This document shows, piece by piece, positions 35,930 through 48,807 of a stretch of 64,000 nucleotides of DNA. The DNA is from Leptasterias polaris (Eukaryota; Echinodermata; Asteroidea; Forcipulatida; Asteriidae). The stretch covers positions 2,116,001 through 2,180,000 of the forward strand of contig JAZGTN010000119.1 in assembly GCA_037783415.1 (NCBI GenBank), read 5' to 3'. A program made the translations under genes and the position numbers. Under the pieces are notes generated by a model. It saw nothing but the letters and a program-made list of their open reading frames with translations. It was not told where the DNA came from and ran no database searches. Positions within the stretch are counted from its first letter, which is position 1, and each line of letters opens with the position of its first letter.

Positions 35930-38300
35930 GGTTTGATTACATCGAATTAAATGGGAGGAAATAAATATGGCCACATCATGTGACAAAGGTCTACAGACAA
36001 ATCCAAGAAAACACTCGTTTGGATCAAAGGTTAAGTTATTTCAGATGCTTAGTTGTTTAATATTCTATTTATAATACGCTTTATCAGTACATGAAAACGT
36101 GTTTTCACGGCAATAGGTCAATAGTAAGTGTAGGCCTAAAAAGAGGTTTTAGGTGTCTGAATATTATCAAATAAAATAGATGACTTTTACAAAACGCAAC
36201 TTTTTTCCCAAATTGTTAATGGCTTCCCTTGGGCGTTGAAGATCGTTTTCTACAATATATAGTCTGGGAGCACGCGTCCTTTCGACTCGCGGGCGGGGAA
36301 AAGGACAACATTTTGACGGGTCCAGTTTCGGTCGGTAGAGCGAGGTCGGGGAGATTTGTAACGAAACCGATGTGATTGCATGCTGCTATAAACAGTGAAA
36401 CTGTCTTCACGTATTAATGACAAAAATGCACTTTCATTGGACACACTATTTACCGGAGTATATTGCGCGATGAGGCATTTCAGTCAATCGTCTTCATGGG
36501 GTAAAGTGCACGGTCTGTCAGCAACACCTGAACAAGACACGAGCCGATCAAGTAACACATCGACTTGTCGAATTTTATTTAATTTGCGCTGGTTAAATGT
36601 GTTAAGGGGACGCGGCGTGCCACATCACGGGTAATGAAGTGGTGTTTACAGTCAAATTCTACCCTGGCGTGATTTCAGGGCGGTATTGGTGGGCCCGAAA
36701 GGGCCCATCATCGGTCGGGGTTTTCGGTGCCTCATTCGACCGAATTTGCTGTTGGCGTCATACGACGTGACATCATAAACGACACGCAGCCCGGTTGGCT
36801 GGCCTAATATTACTTACAAATATAATTCCATTAAGGTATTGGGTTTCGGGGATGAAAATCTACTGCAAATATACTGTTTTCCCCCCTTCATACTTCTGTT
36901 CTGGATTATGCCAAGATCGTTGGGGGACCGAACCCCTTTTCATGTTTAAACAACATGTTTTAAATAAGCAAGCTCAACCTACGTGGGGAGAATCACACCG
37001 TGGGCTTGTTTGTCGATCATCATCGTAACAGAAAACCATGGGTAAAAAGAGGTCATTTAGCAGTAATCGACGACATATCCACTCTAATACAAATTTAGTT
37101 TTCAATGTTGGCGCCCAAATTGTCGTCTGCACGCAGACAAATAAAAGAAGACGTAAGCTGGTCAAACAGTGCATCATTAGTGCAGTTTTACAAAACGTTG
37201 CGAAAGCGGGAACATACTTAAACTTGAAATCTAGTCGTTGATTGTCGCAATTCTTACATTTCAATTCCGAGACGAATGTTCTGCTTACGCATGAACGACT
37301 TGAATTCACGTTAACAAGACTTGGGAAGCTTGACAGAGATTAAAAAACAAAAAAAAACTAAAACAAAACAACAACCCATGAATATTAAAACTACCTGTTT
37401 TCCCGCGCAGTACTGAAGGACATTATAATAGTAATTAAAATATACTCTTTATAGGAAACTACCTGCAAAGAAAATGACGTCATTCCTGGAGCGTCCATTT
37501 TGATTGCGGGGACAATGTTACGGAATGTGTTATAATTTTAAATCACAAACCACTGGTAAACGGTCGAGAAAAAGTTACAAAAAACGGTAACCGAGAAATG
37601 TGTTCTTTAGCGAGAGCAAACAAATTATGAAGAATTTTTGCTCAAAATAAACATTTAAGGAAAAGAAATATACAAGATAAATGTTACATTCAGCAGCAAA
37701 ACATTGTTTTAATAGGGAGTTAAATAAAATATAATATTTCGAACCGATTACATCGGTTCGTTACAATAATTTATACAGCTTTTTTGCAGATAAAAAAAAC
37801 CAAATATCTATATTATATATATCCGGAAATAGCAATAATATATACACGCTCGTAAATTTGGAGACTATAACATTGTATAGTGGTAATTTTTACTTTTGAT
37901 GAAACGTATGGGTTCAAGTGCGCTGTAACTATAAGCATATCTGGTACCTTGACCGCATTTAAATATATAGACGGCAGTAAACGCACCAGTCTATTTTAGA
38001 CAAAGACATTGTCCCTCCCTTTCACCGCATGGGTTTTTAATTTAAGTCAATTGCGGTTCAAAATGGTACCCGAAGACTTTGTATTCGATTTTGACCACAT
38101 GAGTAATCGGGCACGCCTGGGATCCAGACACGACCTTCTATTAGAAAGGTCTCAGACTATTTTATGAATACATTGTGGTGACAAGGCAGTACAACATCGG
38201 ATGAAACCTTGTTCCCAAGGGTGTATCATTTAGCCGCACCGTTTTCCCCCTTTTTCACGAGGGGAACGATACGGTGGACTGCACACGGAAACGATGTTGC
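35930..38300. other. Intergenic, no gene recognised
   Basis: Contains a small hairpin CGAACCGAT-TAC-ATCGGTTCG at about 37740-37760 and CpG-rich pieces near 36250-36760. No supported gene. Confidence 0.3.
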
Positions 38301-38311
38301 ATCTGATGGTC

Positions 38312-38450
38312 CGGCCGTGTCCAAATTGGCAGCTACGGCTTTGGCTACGACTGCATTACTACGTCATCATGCGTTCAAGTAAAGTGTGTCCTTAGCAACA
38401 GCCGTAGCCGTAGCCGTAGCCGTAGCCGCCAATTTGGATACGGCCTAACA
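38312..38450. mobile_element. MITE family M4 (GGCCGTRTCCAAATTGGC ends), copy 1
   Basis: Starts GGCCGTGTCCAAATTGGCAG and ends with its inverted form CCAATTTGGATACGGCC, with an internal CCGTAG tandem (AGCCGTAGCCGTAGCCG) near the right end. A second, interrupted copy spans 48737-49735. Confidence 0.65.
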
Positions 38451-39429
38451 TACTAACTTCAAATGTACGGAAGCTTACAATGAACATGGAACGTACCTAA
38501 ACTCTTAGCGATAAGTCAAACAGAAACGAACTTCATTGAAGCCACTAAGAAAGACCGTTTTGTCTTGTGTAATTTTAACGTTTCCGTAGATGGACTAAGG
38601 TCCGTACAGAAACGGGCCGTACATTGATTGTGTGGTGCAATTATCTAGCTCATTAATTAAACACATACATAAGCTTACATTCATTTAAAGTCTTATACAG
38701 GTCCCCAATACGAGTCGTCTACACCTTAACCTATAGTCGCGTTATTTGAGTTGTAACACCGATTTTGTTTCTGTTAGCGTTAAAACTAATTACGTGTTTT
38801 CAATTTCTAAAGCACTGGAACACCACGATAAAAACACAAGCCAAAAATATACATATTTACTTCTGCAAGGTTCGGAAAAAAAATATATAGGGGACACGTT
38901 TTTGTTTACGTCACTAATAGTAGTGCACTATATACATAAATTTGCACGCTCCCTGATGACGTATGAAATAATGACATGTATGTTGCCATGGGAGCAATGG
39001 AATAAAATGAAGTAATTAAAGTACAACCTACGGTGGCCGATAAAACACAATCCCATCTTGCTTTGGCAAACCGTGAGGTAATTTCAGGCAGTCTAACGAA
39101 TGGAGGGAGCAACTTTTTAAACCAATTGTTATCCGGTGAGTGCGCATGCGTTATGACCCTCAGGAGACATGCGCACATGGCAAAGTCAGTGTTGTGTTCC
39201 TTGTTTGGGCGTAAGTGTCACTATGAACTAAGCACGTATTTTCTATGATAGCTATTCTCCCCTGTCACAGCACTGATGGGGCGGGAGGAATTTCACGAAC
39301 TCTGAGCCGGGTGCATTCCCTTTGTCATTCACAGTCATTTTGTACTGACATGTTTAGGCGGTTTTTTAAACTAGAACTCCGTGCCGACGAACCGTTGGTT
39401 GAAAGAAAAAACAAGCTCGTCGTATCCGG

Positions 39430-42400
39430 TTAACCTAGACGCTCCATGAGGTTTCGGGTCTCGTTTGGTACCCTGACTACTTGGTTGTTTTCGTCGATAA
39501 CGCCCATGGCTCTTAGTTGTTGGAGTTCTCGCATGGCGTCTGACCTCTGTTCCGCCGCCGTCTTTAGCTCACTAACGAACCGCTGAAAGGCAGACAACGA
39601 AGAGCCGTCTGGAAGAGAGAATAACAAAAACAAAATGGCGGGAAATTAATGAAATTCATTTTTACCAGCATTTGGACAGGTATATGTAAGGAGCAAATGG
39701 GAGCAATTAACGAGGTCAATGAACAGAATGAAAATTAGAATCGAAAATGAAGATCAGTGATTGGCTAATCAAATGGTTGACTGCAGCTCAGAGCTGCTAG
39801 ACAAGTATAACAGAAAACAAACATATCAAAGAAACACTAATTTATGTGAGAAGAAGGTGTTCATGCACACATTATTTGAAGGACTGAATCCCTTCCTCGC
39901 TAATGTTGCCAACAACAGAGACTAAAGACTGTTCCATATAAATGAGGGAGTCGGTGTGAATGAGGGCGGAAGTCCTACGAAGGTAATTTTGTTGTCGCTC
40001 CCAACAGAGCTTATGCAGTACCAGCTTCCAATGTTAATGGCCAACCTACAAATTATAGTTCCGTTTAAAAATTGTATGTCCGTTATTGATGAAATGAATG
40101 CTAAGCGTAACGTACAAAATAGGGTAATTTTATTAGCAACGTCGTCGGTATGGTTGAAAATATACCACCAAAGGAAAAATGAGCGCGGCGTGGGTTGAAA
40201 ACGGTAAAAATGTGAACCTATATTTGGATAGAAAATGGGAATTGAATTGGGAGCGGATGCAGGTAGCCATTAACGATGGTGTAGCCATGTTTTTTAGAAA
40301 CGAAACCGAGGCTGAAAGGGGAAATAATCTGGTACCCTTTTGGTATCGTATTCATTATCTATCCTTGAACAAAAGGAACACGACACATAAATGTTTGCAG
40401 GATCAAGGTTAAATAACGCCGCACCCAACCATAAAAAAACCCCAAAACAATAATAATACCGAATGAACACAAACAAGAAATGTTCCGTTCGTTGCTCGGA
40501 CCACTTTCTATAAAAGAACTTTCTAAAACTGCAGACTGCACACGTGTAGACGTTTTAACGACCAGTCCATTTGGGGGACTAATTTCTCAGCGATTTGCTG
40601 AGAATGCAAACAAACGTGCCGCTCCACCTTGAACTCCCCCGAAGTTGGTAAGATACCAGTTTTTGTTGTTTAAAAAGTAATTAAAAAGTAATTAAAAAGA
40701 AATAGGCTGGTCATCACTTTTGATTGTAGAGTCTTAACAAATGAGTGTGAAAAAACCCCACCATTTCTCCCAGCGTCTTTTATCAGAAAACTTCGAAAAA
40801 GACATTTTCGATTTTGTGTTAAAGTTTCTTTGAAAGCATACTTGCTCATTAATTTTATATCCTTGTTGTTTTCTAGTGAATTCTCACTCGGACTTCCTCG
40901 ATGTTTGTCGCCTATCTTCATTTCATCTTTAGTTGTCCAGATCCATGTTTGTCTTTAATAAGCCTTTTTGTTTCGCAGAGAAAGGTACATTAGACCTTCT
41001 TCCCTTTCCCTCATGCGGTTTTTAATTTTTATTTTTAACATTGTATTAATTATTTACAGGTTTGTTATAAGTTCTTCTTTAATATTTGCAATGTTTGAAG
41101 CTGTTGATCAGTATTCGGTCATGTTGACATGTGACAAAATTTAATCTGAATTTAATCGATTAGAACTATCAGTTTCAAAACTGTCTCTTCGAAAGTATGG
41201 GAATAAACGTGAGTTTTGAATTGAATTTGAATTGAATTGAATCAGCGTGTCTTCCAGTTACTGCAAGTTTTTCTGCAGTAACTCAAATAGAGAAGGGATA
41301 CGGACGAGGAAAAAACACGGTAAGAAAATAGAATTTCCCAATTATGAAAATGCGTCAATTAACTCCATTCTCTTGACCGATGTCGCTCCAATACCGGCAT
41401 GATTTTTATTTATTTATTTTTTCGTTTTCGAGCGGGCGAAACAAAATAACGGCAGTGTGCATGGAAGATCCTACACTCCTCTAGCAGTGGTTTCCGCGCG
41501 CCACCAGTTTACCCGCTCCAACCACTGCTAAACTTCACTTCATATCCTGCGAAGCGCGTGGGTGTGACGTCACCCAACGCCGAGCCTGGATGACACTTGC
41601 CATGATTGGCCAGATTCTGTCACCTGACGTTGGGTCTGTCACATGACCCTCATCTGGCACAGTAAAGATGGCTGCGCCCATGTCCACACTGTACGTGCAA
41701 TAAGCACGTACGTCAACGTTGCTTTGCCTACTGTATGTTGCGTCGACTTCAGTATTATTTCGTCCTGGTTTTTGTCAGTGTTGTTTTACACAGTAAGTAT
41801 TTGTTTAACGGACATCACTTTTCCCTCAGCGGGTGGGAAATCAGATGGAAAAACATAAACTTCTTCTAGTTCGAGTTTAAAAAACATAAAAAGGTCTCGA
41901 TTTTTGAAAATAATAATCAGCTATGCCTATATAGGGAAATAATTCCGTTTACTGGTCACCACTTATTCTCCTTATGACTCGATAACCACCGAAACTTGTT
42001 AATATTTTACAGGGAATTAAATTTACGAGTGAAAAATTAAAAAAAATTATTCGAAATCATGAAAAAAGGCATAAGTTCTGGCTGCCCAGCCTACTTAATT
42101 TGGAAAAAGAATTTCAGTTCGATTTTGATTTAAAATGTCATTTCACATTACAGACGTTGCAGACTAGGCCTACTTCCTGTAAATAATTCCAAAATGACAT
42201 TCATCGCGTAAATTGAGCAAGAGGTAGGCTACAATGTATACGTAAAAGAGCTCGATAAATGCGATGCAGTATGAAGCGGCCCCACAATGCCCATGCACAG
42301 TGACAAATATTGCGCCAGCGAAGATTCTCCAAGTCTGATCCGTCTTACATGTAGTTCAACACGATGTATCCTTTTGTGCTAAACTAAATTAAGCTTTGTC

Positions 42401-45387
42401 ATGAAACCTGGACTTAAATCCAGCAGGGTATGTAGCACACGTGAGTGTGTGCAATGTTTTTGTATGTGTATAAATAGTACACACCTTGAATCAAGACTAC
42501 ATATTCGACGAAGTTTGCAAAAAGCTACAAACGAGCCATTAATCATTTTTGTGAGCTTAAAACAACTAGCAAATTCAATGTTTTCTTCAATGAAATTTGG
42601 CACAAACACAAACAGTCTTCCCAAACTGTCCGCGGTTTCACAATTATGCTAATAGACCTTGCTTGTTAGCAGAGCAGATATGCATATGCATGACGCTAGG
42701 GGGCGCGGCGCGATACCCGACTGTGATTGGCTATCCGTGCAACAAGCCTAACGATTTTGTAAGCGGTGTGCTGATTGGCTTCGCAGGATATGAAGTGAAG
42801 TTTAGCAGTGGTTGGAGCGGGTAAACTGGTGGCGCGCGGAAACCACTGCTAGAGGAGTGTAGGAAGATCCACGCCCTTAATTGGTTGGGATCTGAAATTA
42901 CGCCGAAACGAAGGCACATAGCTGTTGCACTTAATGCCGGCAGATCAATTTAAAGTGGCATTTTAATTAAATTGCAATTATTGACATGGTTACGCTCCAA
43001 GCTGAATCTAGCGAAGGCATTAACCGAACGCGTAGATCCTTGCCGTGGTAACTTGGGGACAACATTTAGGCCTTGAATATTTTTTTCAAATGTTCAAGAG
43101 ATTTTTCTAGTATAAAAGTTGCATTTATTAAAATGTAAGATATAGGTCTGCCGGGTACCTTTTTCAACTCAGTAAGGAATGCAAACAGACATACTAATCA
43201 TGGTAAGACTTGCACTTCAAAATTTGAGTTTACAAAATATTTATAATTATTAAAAATTTCTTATATTTGGTGGTGAATAACTGTTTGTGCAAGAAGCAAG
43301 TCTGAGCATTTTTTGTATGAAATTTTGTGTGGCATAAAATTAAAAAGCGCATTGAGAAATTGGCCACAGATGATCCGTCAAAATGCAAATCCAGCCCCGT
43401 AACCGCGCACCATTGTACCATCCACCCCGTACTCAGTTTTGTCAACGCCTGCCTGTGGGGAACTACAGTGGACATCTATTTTGACCTATACACTCAAGCC
43501 AAATGTCAATCACGGCACCCCCCACGAGCCTATCTATTTCCTTTCTACTGGTGAACAACGTTGCACATTCCCCCGCACATTCCGGCCTCGAATTGGTGTG
43601 AAAAATACACCCACAAACATTGCAATCAACATATAATCGCCCTGCTTAATTATTAATAGCTATTGTTAGGTTGGAATTTACATTGAAAAACTAGTGCAGC
43701 TTCACTGCGACCTCCCCCTCTGGCTACGGGTGGTTCAATCCGGCACACGCAAAACTCCACAGAGATTAACATTCTTGGGAAGTTTTTACCTAGTTGTTGA
43801 AACATTCCTTGGCTTTCATTTCTAATTGAAAGTGATTTGGGGGACTTACAAAGTGTCAAAAACATGTGCAGGGGAAAAGGGGGAGGATAATTATAATGCG
43901 ACTTAGTGTAACGAAGTAACACGATTGTGCAGATATGCACAGGCGTCCGGAGTAGACATTTAAAATTTGCAAATTTGTAAAATCTCTAACGGTTTAAAAC
44001 TCGCAAATTTGTAAAATCTCTAACGGTTTAAAACTCACAGGTTTGGTCTGCAACTAGTGTGCAGTTTAACCCCTTTTTTATACAGATGTATGAATTTTTT
44101 TAATCACACACGGGAGTATTATCTAAAATGGTTTTTGTATTGCTCACTGACGCCAATTGAAACCCTTCTCTGTACGCCAGGTCAGACTGGTTCTGTCTCA
44201 TGAAATTATCAACAGGTGGGAGAATTTGAAAGGTCTAATATTTTATTACGCAATATTCCAACGTGGACCTGTTATTTTATCATATTCTACAATCAAGAGA
44301 GGATTAACACTAATTGCTCATTTAGTTTATTTGTGTTTTTCGTAGCATTATTGTTTTTGGAAGAACTGATATTTTCTCTTAGTTTCCCAAAACTCACAAA
44401 ATACAACCTAACTGTGAATCAGCGACACTGCATTGTTTGATTTGAGTGTATATACAGACAAATTCAATCTAATAGTGGCCACCAAAACATCATCTCTCAA
44501 AATCACCTGTTAACGGTTTAAAAAAAATTGCAGGGATTTTGTGCACGTGTTTTTTGTGGCAAATCGAAGTGATGAAATCCGGCGTTGTGTAACTGTTCTC
44601 TCGCACTGCCGTAGTGCTCCTCACCAACATACTTTGTATAGAAATTGGTGAAAAGTTGATAACCTTTCACTTTCAGATTGAAAACGTTTTTTTGTCAGTT
44701 ATTACAAAACACGGTCTACTGCACTGTGTTTACAATTCTGTAAGATTACACCTTTAAATTAAAACTGTAAAAAGGGTCCCGGATTCCAAAAACGAAAAGA
44801 GAGAGAGAGAGAAAAAAGGTCCGATTGCATCTTACGAGATCCAACTCTAAAATACTGTAAAGACTGTTTCTGCGGTTTTATGTGTGGAATATTGCGTCAA
44901 GTACCTTTTGAAAGCTCTTTTTCAATTGAATTAAAACAATTAAAATATTTCATTTCGGAAATTTGCTCCACCTTTTTACTGGTGTATCGTATAGTTCAAG
45001 CACGTTAACTTCAGAAGTGAAATGTGAAATGGTAAACTTACCTGATCTTTTAGAAATCGGTTTCTTTCGTCCTTCCCCGTCCAACCAACCGCCACTTCTC
45101 TGAGTTAGTCTGCAAAGAACCCTCATTTCAACGGACTGTGTACGATCGCACAAACTCCGAAGGTCCATCCCTTCGGACCGGGTCGTGACGGCCGACCTGT
45201 GGGACACTTCATCGGCGGTAACGTAGTCCATAAGGGGCGGTCTGGCAGCCCCGTACCTCGTGGTGAGTAGTAAGACAAGAACAGTGGTCTGTAGAGTTAG
45301 CTGGACCCATGTTCCCCGCCAGGGGCACGGTGCGAATCCCGGCCGCGTTCCCGCGATGTGTCGTTGAATAGCTCCTCCAGTTGGCAT
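39430..45387 (-). CDS. Putative secreted peptide precursor, two coding exons
   Basis: Exon 1 coding is 45387-45042 (115 codons plus 1 base) and exon 2 is 39608-39430 (58 codons and stop), for a 174-aa protein. The donor TCAG|GTAAGT and the acceptor TCTCTCTTCCAG|AC match in phase and create an Asp codon. Residues 28-43 (VQLTLQTTVLVLLLTT) form a signal-like hydrophobic core with a plausible cleavage after GAA at 48. A two-Cys region follows (C80, C92), then basic sites RKK (107-109) and KR (113-114), after which a 60-residue helix-prone tail runs to NLMERLG. Layout, size and the intron just after KR resemble peptide-hormone precursors, where convertases cut at KR; I cannot assign a family. The ATG is 1 base after an acceptor-like CTTCTCAG at 45396-45389, so either a 5' UTR exon precedes it or transcription starts near by (TATATATA at 45430-45437 on this strand). 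Confidence 0.55.
41040..41250 (+). repeat. Non-LTR retroelement 3' end with (TTGAA)n tail
   Basis: A T-rich segment ends GGGAATAAACGTGAG followed by repeated TTGAAT units to about 41241. The look is of a truncated retroelement tail. Confidence 0.45.
41472..42861. mobile_element. 1,390-bp non-autonomous element, 83-bp perfect TIRs, 9-bp TSD
   Basis: The inverted repeats 41472-41554 and 42779-42861 are identical by inspection, starting TACACTCCTCTAGCAGTGG. Both sides carry GGAAGATCC (41463-41471 and 42862-42870), a 9-bp target duplication. Long TIRs with a 9-bp TSD fit Mutator-like (MULE) elements. No transposase frame lies inside. It sits in the intron of the peptide-precursor-like gene. Confidence 0.85.
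43968..44040. repeat. Short direct duplication (~42 bp x 2)
   Basis: GCAAATTTGTAAAATCTCTA followed by ACGGTTTAAAACTC occurs twice in immediate succession. Confidence 0.85.
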
Positions 45388-45906
45388 ACTGAGAAGGAAA
45401 ATGACGAGGAGGGTGAACCAAGGACAAGATATATATAAGAGTCGTTGAAGATGAGCTTTAGAACAGGAAGTGTTGGTACCGAAGCCCGCACTTGATGTAA
45501 ACAATGTAGTGGGAGGATGGACGTGTTTTCCAGCACACGGCTTGTCACTCGATATAAATGTTCAAATGATAATTCCAACGTGAGTGATATGACATGATGT
45601 CGGACTGATCACAGCGAACGCCAATTTGATGCTTTTACGGAGACTTGCTATGCCACGGAAGCGCGACTTAACACGACTCAGTGCGCATGGGCACACTTCG
45701 TTCACGCAGCTGTTGGCCAATCAAGTTGCCGGAACTATGCAGGGATGAAAAACATCAAGCAGTGTACAGTAGCTATTTTGTCGTCAGCGTAAAGCTGGCA
45801 GTAATTGGGTCACTGACAACCGAGTCGGAAAACAGACATGCTAGTCACTAGTTATTTAACATTGTCTGCTTGAGTGCCTCAGTGGCAAGTGGCAGTTCCG
45901 GAAATG

Positions 45907-45915
45907 TATAAATAG
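45907..45915 (+). promoter_or_regulatory. TATA-box-like TATAAATAG
   Basis: TATAAATAGCGGC on the plus strand, about 500 bases upstream of and divergent from the peptide-precursor-like gene. No downstream gene on that strand is evident, so a functional promoter is not claimed. Confidence 0.2.
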
Positions 45916-46249
45916 CGGCTCCCGGAATTTCTTTTTCGGACCCTGTTTAGATAAGACCAACCGGATCAAATTAAAATTTACTATAATCTGTTGATAAAAA
46001 TTACAAGCATGCTGTAGTAATTCGGCTCAGAATGAAATCATCAAAACGTGGCAATATAGTCTTTGGTGATTACAAAAAGATGGGTTGACGATTTCTAATT
46101 TAAAAAAGATTATTCAGTTTTGTTAAATGTTACAGTCATGCTGTAAACATTTCCCTTCAGAAATACCTATCTCAAAAATAATGTTTGATCAGAAATTGTT
46201 TAATTTGTTGTTTATATTGTCTTTCTTGGTTGAGGTAGTATAATCAATT

Positions 46250-46380
46250 ATAAATAACAATAATAGTGGCTTCTTGGAGGCCACAACGATTAAATCCCTT
46301 ACTTAGCCAACACGCGTGCACTCAAACACAAGTGTCATAACCTGGATTCGAACCCACACCTTTGGTCACTGAGCCATTTA
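46250..46380 (-). mobile_element. Truncated tRNA-derived SINE
   Basis: Shares the tail side AATAATAGTGGCTTCTT with the SINE at 19466 and the B-box-like GGATTCGAACCCACAC read on plus; the A-box half is short. Confidence 0.5.
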
Positions 46381-46544
46381 TTTCATTTCTTAAACCCGTC
46401 CTGGGGAGTATAGGCCTACAGCCTGCGCTGCCAAATATTGTAGTGCATCAAGTTAATTCAAACACAAGAACCACCTCTGCCCTTACCGTTCCCCGTTTAC
46501 CCCCGGCTAGTTAAAGAGATGTTCGTGTCTTGCCCAATAAATGT

Positions 46545-46632
46545 GTCACGACCAGGATTCGAACCCAAACCCTTACGACTTATAGGCACCAGACCGTGAG
46601 TCGGATGCACTACACCGCTCATGCCACGACAC
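46545..46632 (-). mobile_element. tRNA-like SINE head
   Basis: The minus strand reads GTGTCGTGGCATGAGCGG, an anticodon-like CTCACGG, and GGGTTCGAATCCTGGTCG: a class II tRNA-like fold with A and B boxes, similar to the head at 19811-19894. The base changes and neighbouring SINE bodies argue against a tRNA gene. Confidence 0.55.
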
Positions 46633-46794
46633 GCCAAAGGTGTTGACTATCGAAGGTTGTACACCGATGTTATTGATATATTTCTGGTATTGAAAACAAG
46701 GATGCCTCATAAGTGAACTTAATCACTGTGGCTCGCAAGCCTGAGGAAACCTGTAAACAAGGGTGCTTGCTATGTGAACCAGAAACACTGGGGT

Positions 46795-47010
46795 TAATCC
46801 CCATTCCACGATAGTGTTCTGGGTTCGTTTTACGTACACTTCCAATCCCAGTACACGGGATTAAACCACGGCTTAATGTCCCATCCGAGAAACAAAGCAT
46901 TTATGGTAAAGTGTCTTGCTCAAGGTCACAAGTGCCACTGCCGGGACTCGAACCCACACTCCGTTGTCGGCCGAGTCCGGAGAACTGGACTTGCTCGGAC
47001 ACGACCACAA
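46795..47010 (-). mobile_element. tRNA-derived SINE, third copy of the cluster
   Basis: Body landmarks on plus (GTACACGGGATTAAACCACGG, ATGTCCCATCCGAGAAACAA, GTGTCTTGCTCAAGGTCACA) match the SINE at 19466-19894 in the same orientation, followed by GGGACTCGAACCCACACTCC. A short (ACAAC)n tract follows at 47051-47080. Confidence 0.6.
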
Positions 47011-47332
47011 CACGCCACTGTTTTGAACGAGTGCATTCTTACTTTAAAAATGACAACACAACACAACACAACACAACACTGTGAGACATCAACCAAGGAA
47101 GCAACGCATACGGTTGTGTAGTGTTGGGGATTGTGTTCCTTATCATAATCTTATTTCAATTTGACAAACTGAAATAAGAAAATGAGTGACGGGAAATAAT
47201 TTTCCAGCTTATGGCAGTTTTTAGACTGAAACTGTGGCAGGACAAAGTTAATTTGCATCACGTTTCAGGATCGTTCAGAATGCACGTGCTAATATTAGTT
47301 CATATATTTTGCTCGATCATAACCTATCATGT

Positions 47333-47561
47333 ATAGATAGTTCCCAGTAGACGCCATCTTTACGGGCAAATCGCATTTTGGCTTGCAGGCGCGTCAAGCG
47401 CTCAAATTGTTAACGCAGCCGCGTCGTTCACTAACCAATCATGCAATGAGTTTTGTGAAATGTGCGCGTGCTGCACGCCGTTCTCACGCGCAACGCATGA
47501 CTGTGTGTTCCAAATTGCCCGTAAAGATGGCCGATTGACGTCATACTGCAACATATCTATT
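47333..47561 (-). mobile_element. MITE family M1, copy 2
   Basis: Inverted relative to copy 1: TATAGATAGTTCCCAGTAGA to ATACTGCAACATATCTAT. Confidence 0.75.
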
Positions 47562-47726
47562 TTATCCCTAAGTGTAGGCAAATTCCCCGTGGAGTTAAAT
47601 GAAACATTTCTCATATCTTATAACCAGCTGTTTGTTTTCAACAATACGAAGACATGAATGAGTTCAACGTATCGCAATTAATGTGAAACGGAATTACACA
47701 GTCTTTTGCCTGCCAGACCATGTCAG

Positions 47727-47782
47727 TAGGAACCATAGAGTTATATTTATATATATAGGCCCTATAACTCTATGATAGGAAC
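47727..47782. mobile_element. 42-bp micro-palindromic insertion with TAGGAAC repeats
   Basis: Perfect 7-bp direct repeats TAGGAAC (47727-47733 and 47776-47782) border a segment with 12-bp inverted arms CATAGAGTTATA (47734-47745) and TATAACTCTATG (47763-47774). Confidence 0.55.
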
Positions 47783-48406
47783 GTCCTATCGTTTTTCTCA
47801 TGCATCACGTGACGTCACGGATGATGTTATTCGACAAGCGTCGTCTACAATAGCGAGCTGGTTGACCAGTCATTGCGGGACACGCGTGCGTATCTGCAGC
47901 TGAACGGCCACAGTTTTCGCACTTCGGGCTCCAAAGAACCAGAGTGTGCAATTTTACCAAAAAACACCCATTTCATCGCCCAAAAGCATTTTTATGACAG
48001 AAACTTATAATTCTGAGAAGACCTGGAGTCTTTGAAGAACGTATAAAAAGCCAAGTTTCTTTATTACTTTGTTCTTGCATTTAAACAAATCAGAAAAGAA
48101 AAGCTAGCTCAATTAATGCAACTCATTATGGTCCTCTGGTAATCAGTGGAGCCAGGTTGTGCAAAGCGGGTGTGGAATTACATCATACTTTAAGTACGAA
48201 GCGCGCATTGGGCAAAAAGCAACATCAACGTGGGCGATCGGTCCTTTTACTGTTATTACGTCACAGACACGCGCAGCCTTATACAGACCGGAAACTATTC
48301 ACATCCGATTGTTGTATGTAAAGAGTGATTGCAAACGCTGATATTATCATCGAGGGCGGTTCAACATCGTAAACCCACGCAGTGCTACGGTGGCCATGAA
48401 AGAACA

Positions 48407-48600
48407 AGGCCCAATTTCTTATTGCTTGTTCGGCACAAAAAGTATAAGCACAACAAAATTATGCTTACTTGACGAAGGTTACCAGCCAAAATATCATGTC
48501 ACATGTTCAATTTGTGACTGGCATCCTGCTTATTTTTACTCAGCAGCAAATTGTTAAGCAACATTTCCTGCTTCAGCAGTTCTATGAAAAAATTGTCCCC
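48407..48600. mobile_element. hAT-like MITE
   Basis: Starts AAGGCCCAATTTCTTATTGC and ends TTCTATGAAAAAATTGTCCCC. The internal TTACCAGCCAAAATATCATG and GTGACTGGCATCCTGCTTAT are shared with other copies of the family. Confidence 0.6.
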
Positions 48601-48807
48601 GGTCGAAAATAAATAGCTCGCGATGTCGCAATATTTCCTCAGGGCCACCGTATTTATTATTGTCGCATCCGTGTCGTCACTAAATGTAGGTGTAATTTCT
48701 TTAGGGGAAAAACCCTTCACCGCTCAAGGCTCACCTTAGGTCATGTCCGAATTGGCAGCTATATACGGCTAACGCTACAGCTGCATCGCTGCGTCATCGT
48801 GCGTTAA

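Noticed and set aside
44950..45504. Single-exon 184-codon minus-strand protein
   Set aside because: Its first codon is TTG, not ATG, and it runs past a consensus donor at 45041; the spliced model from ATG 45387 fits better.
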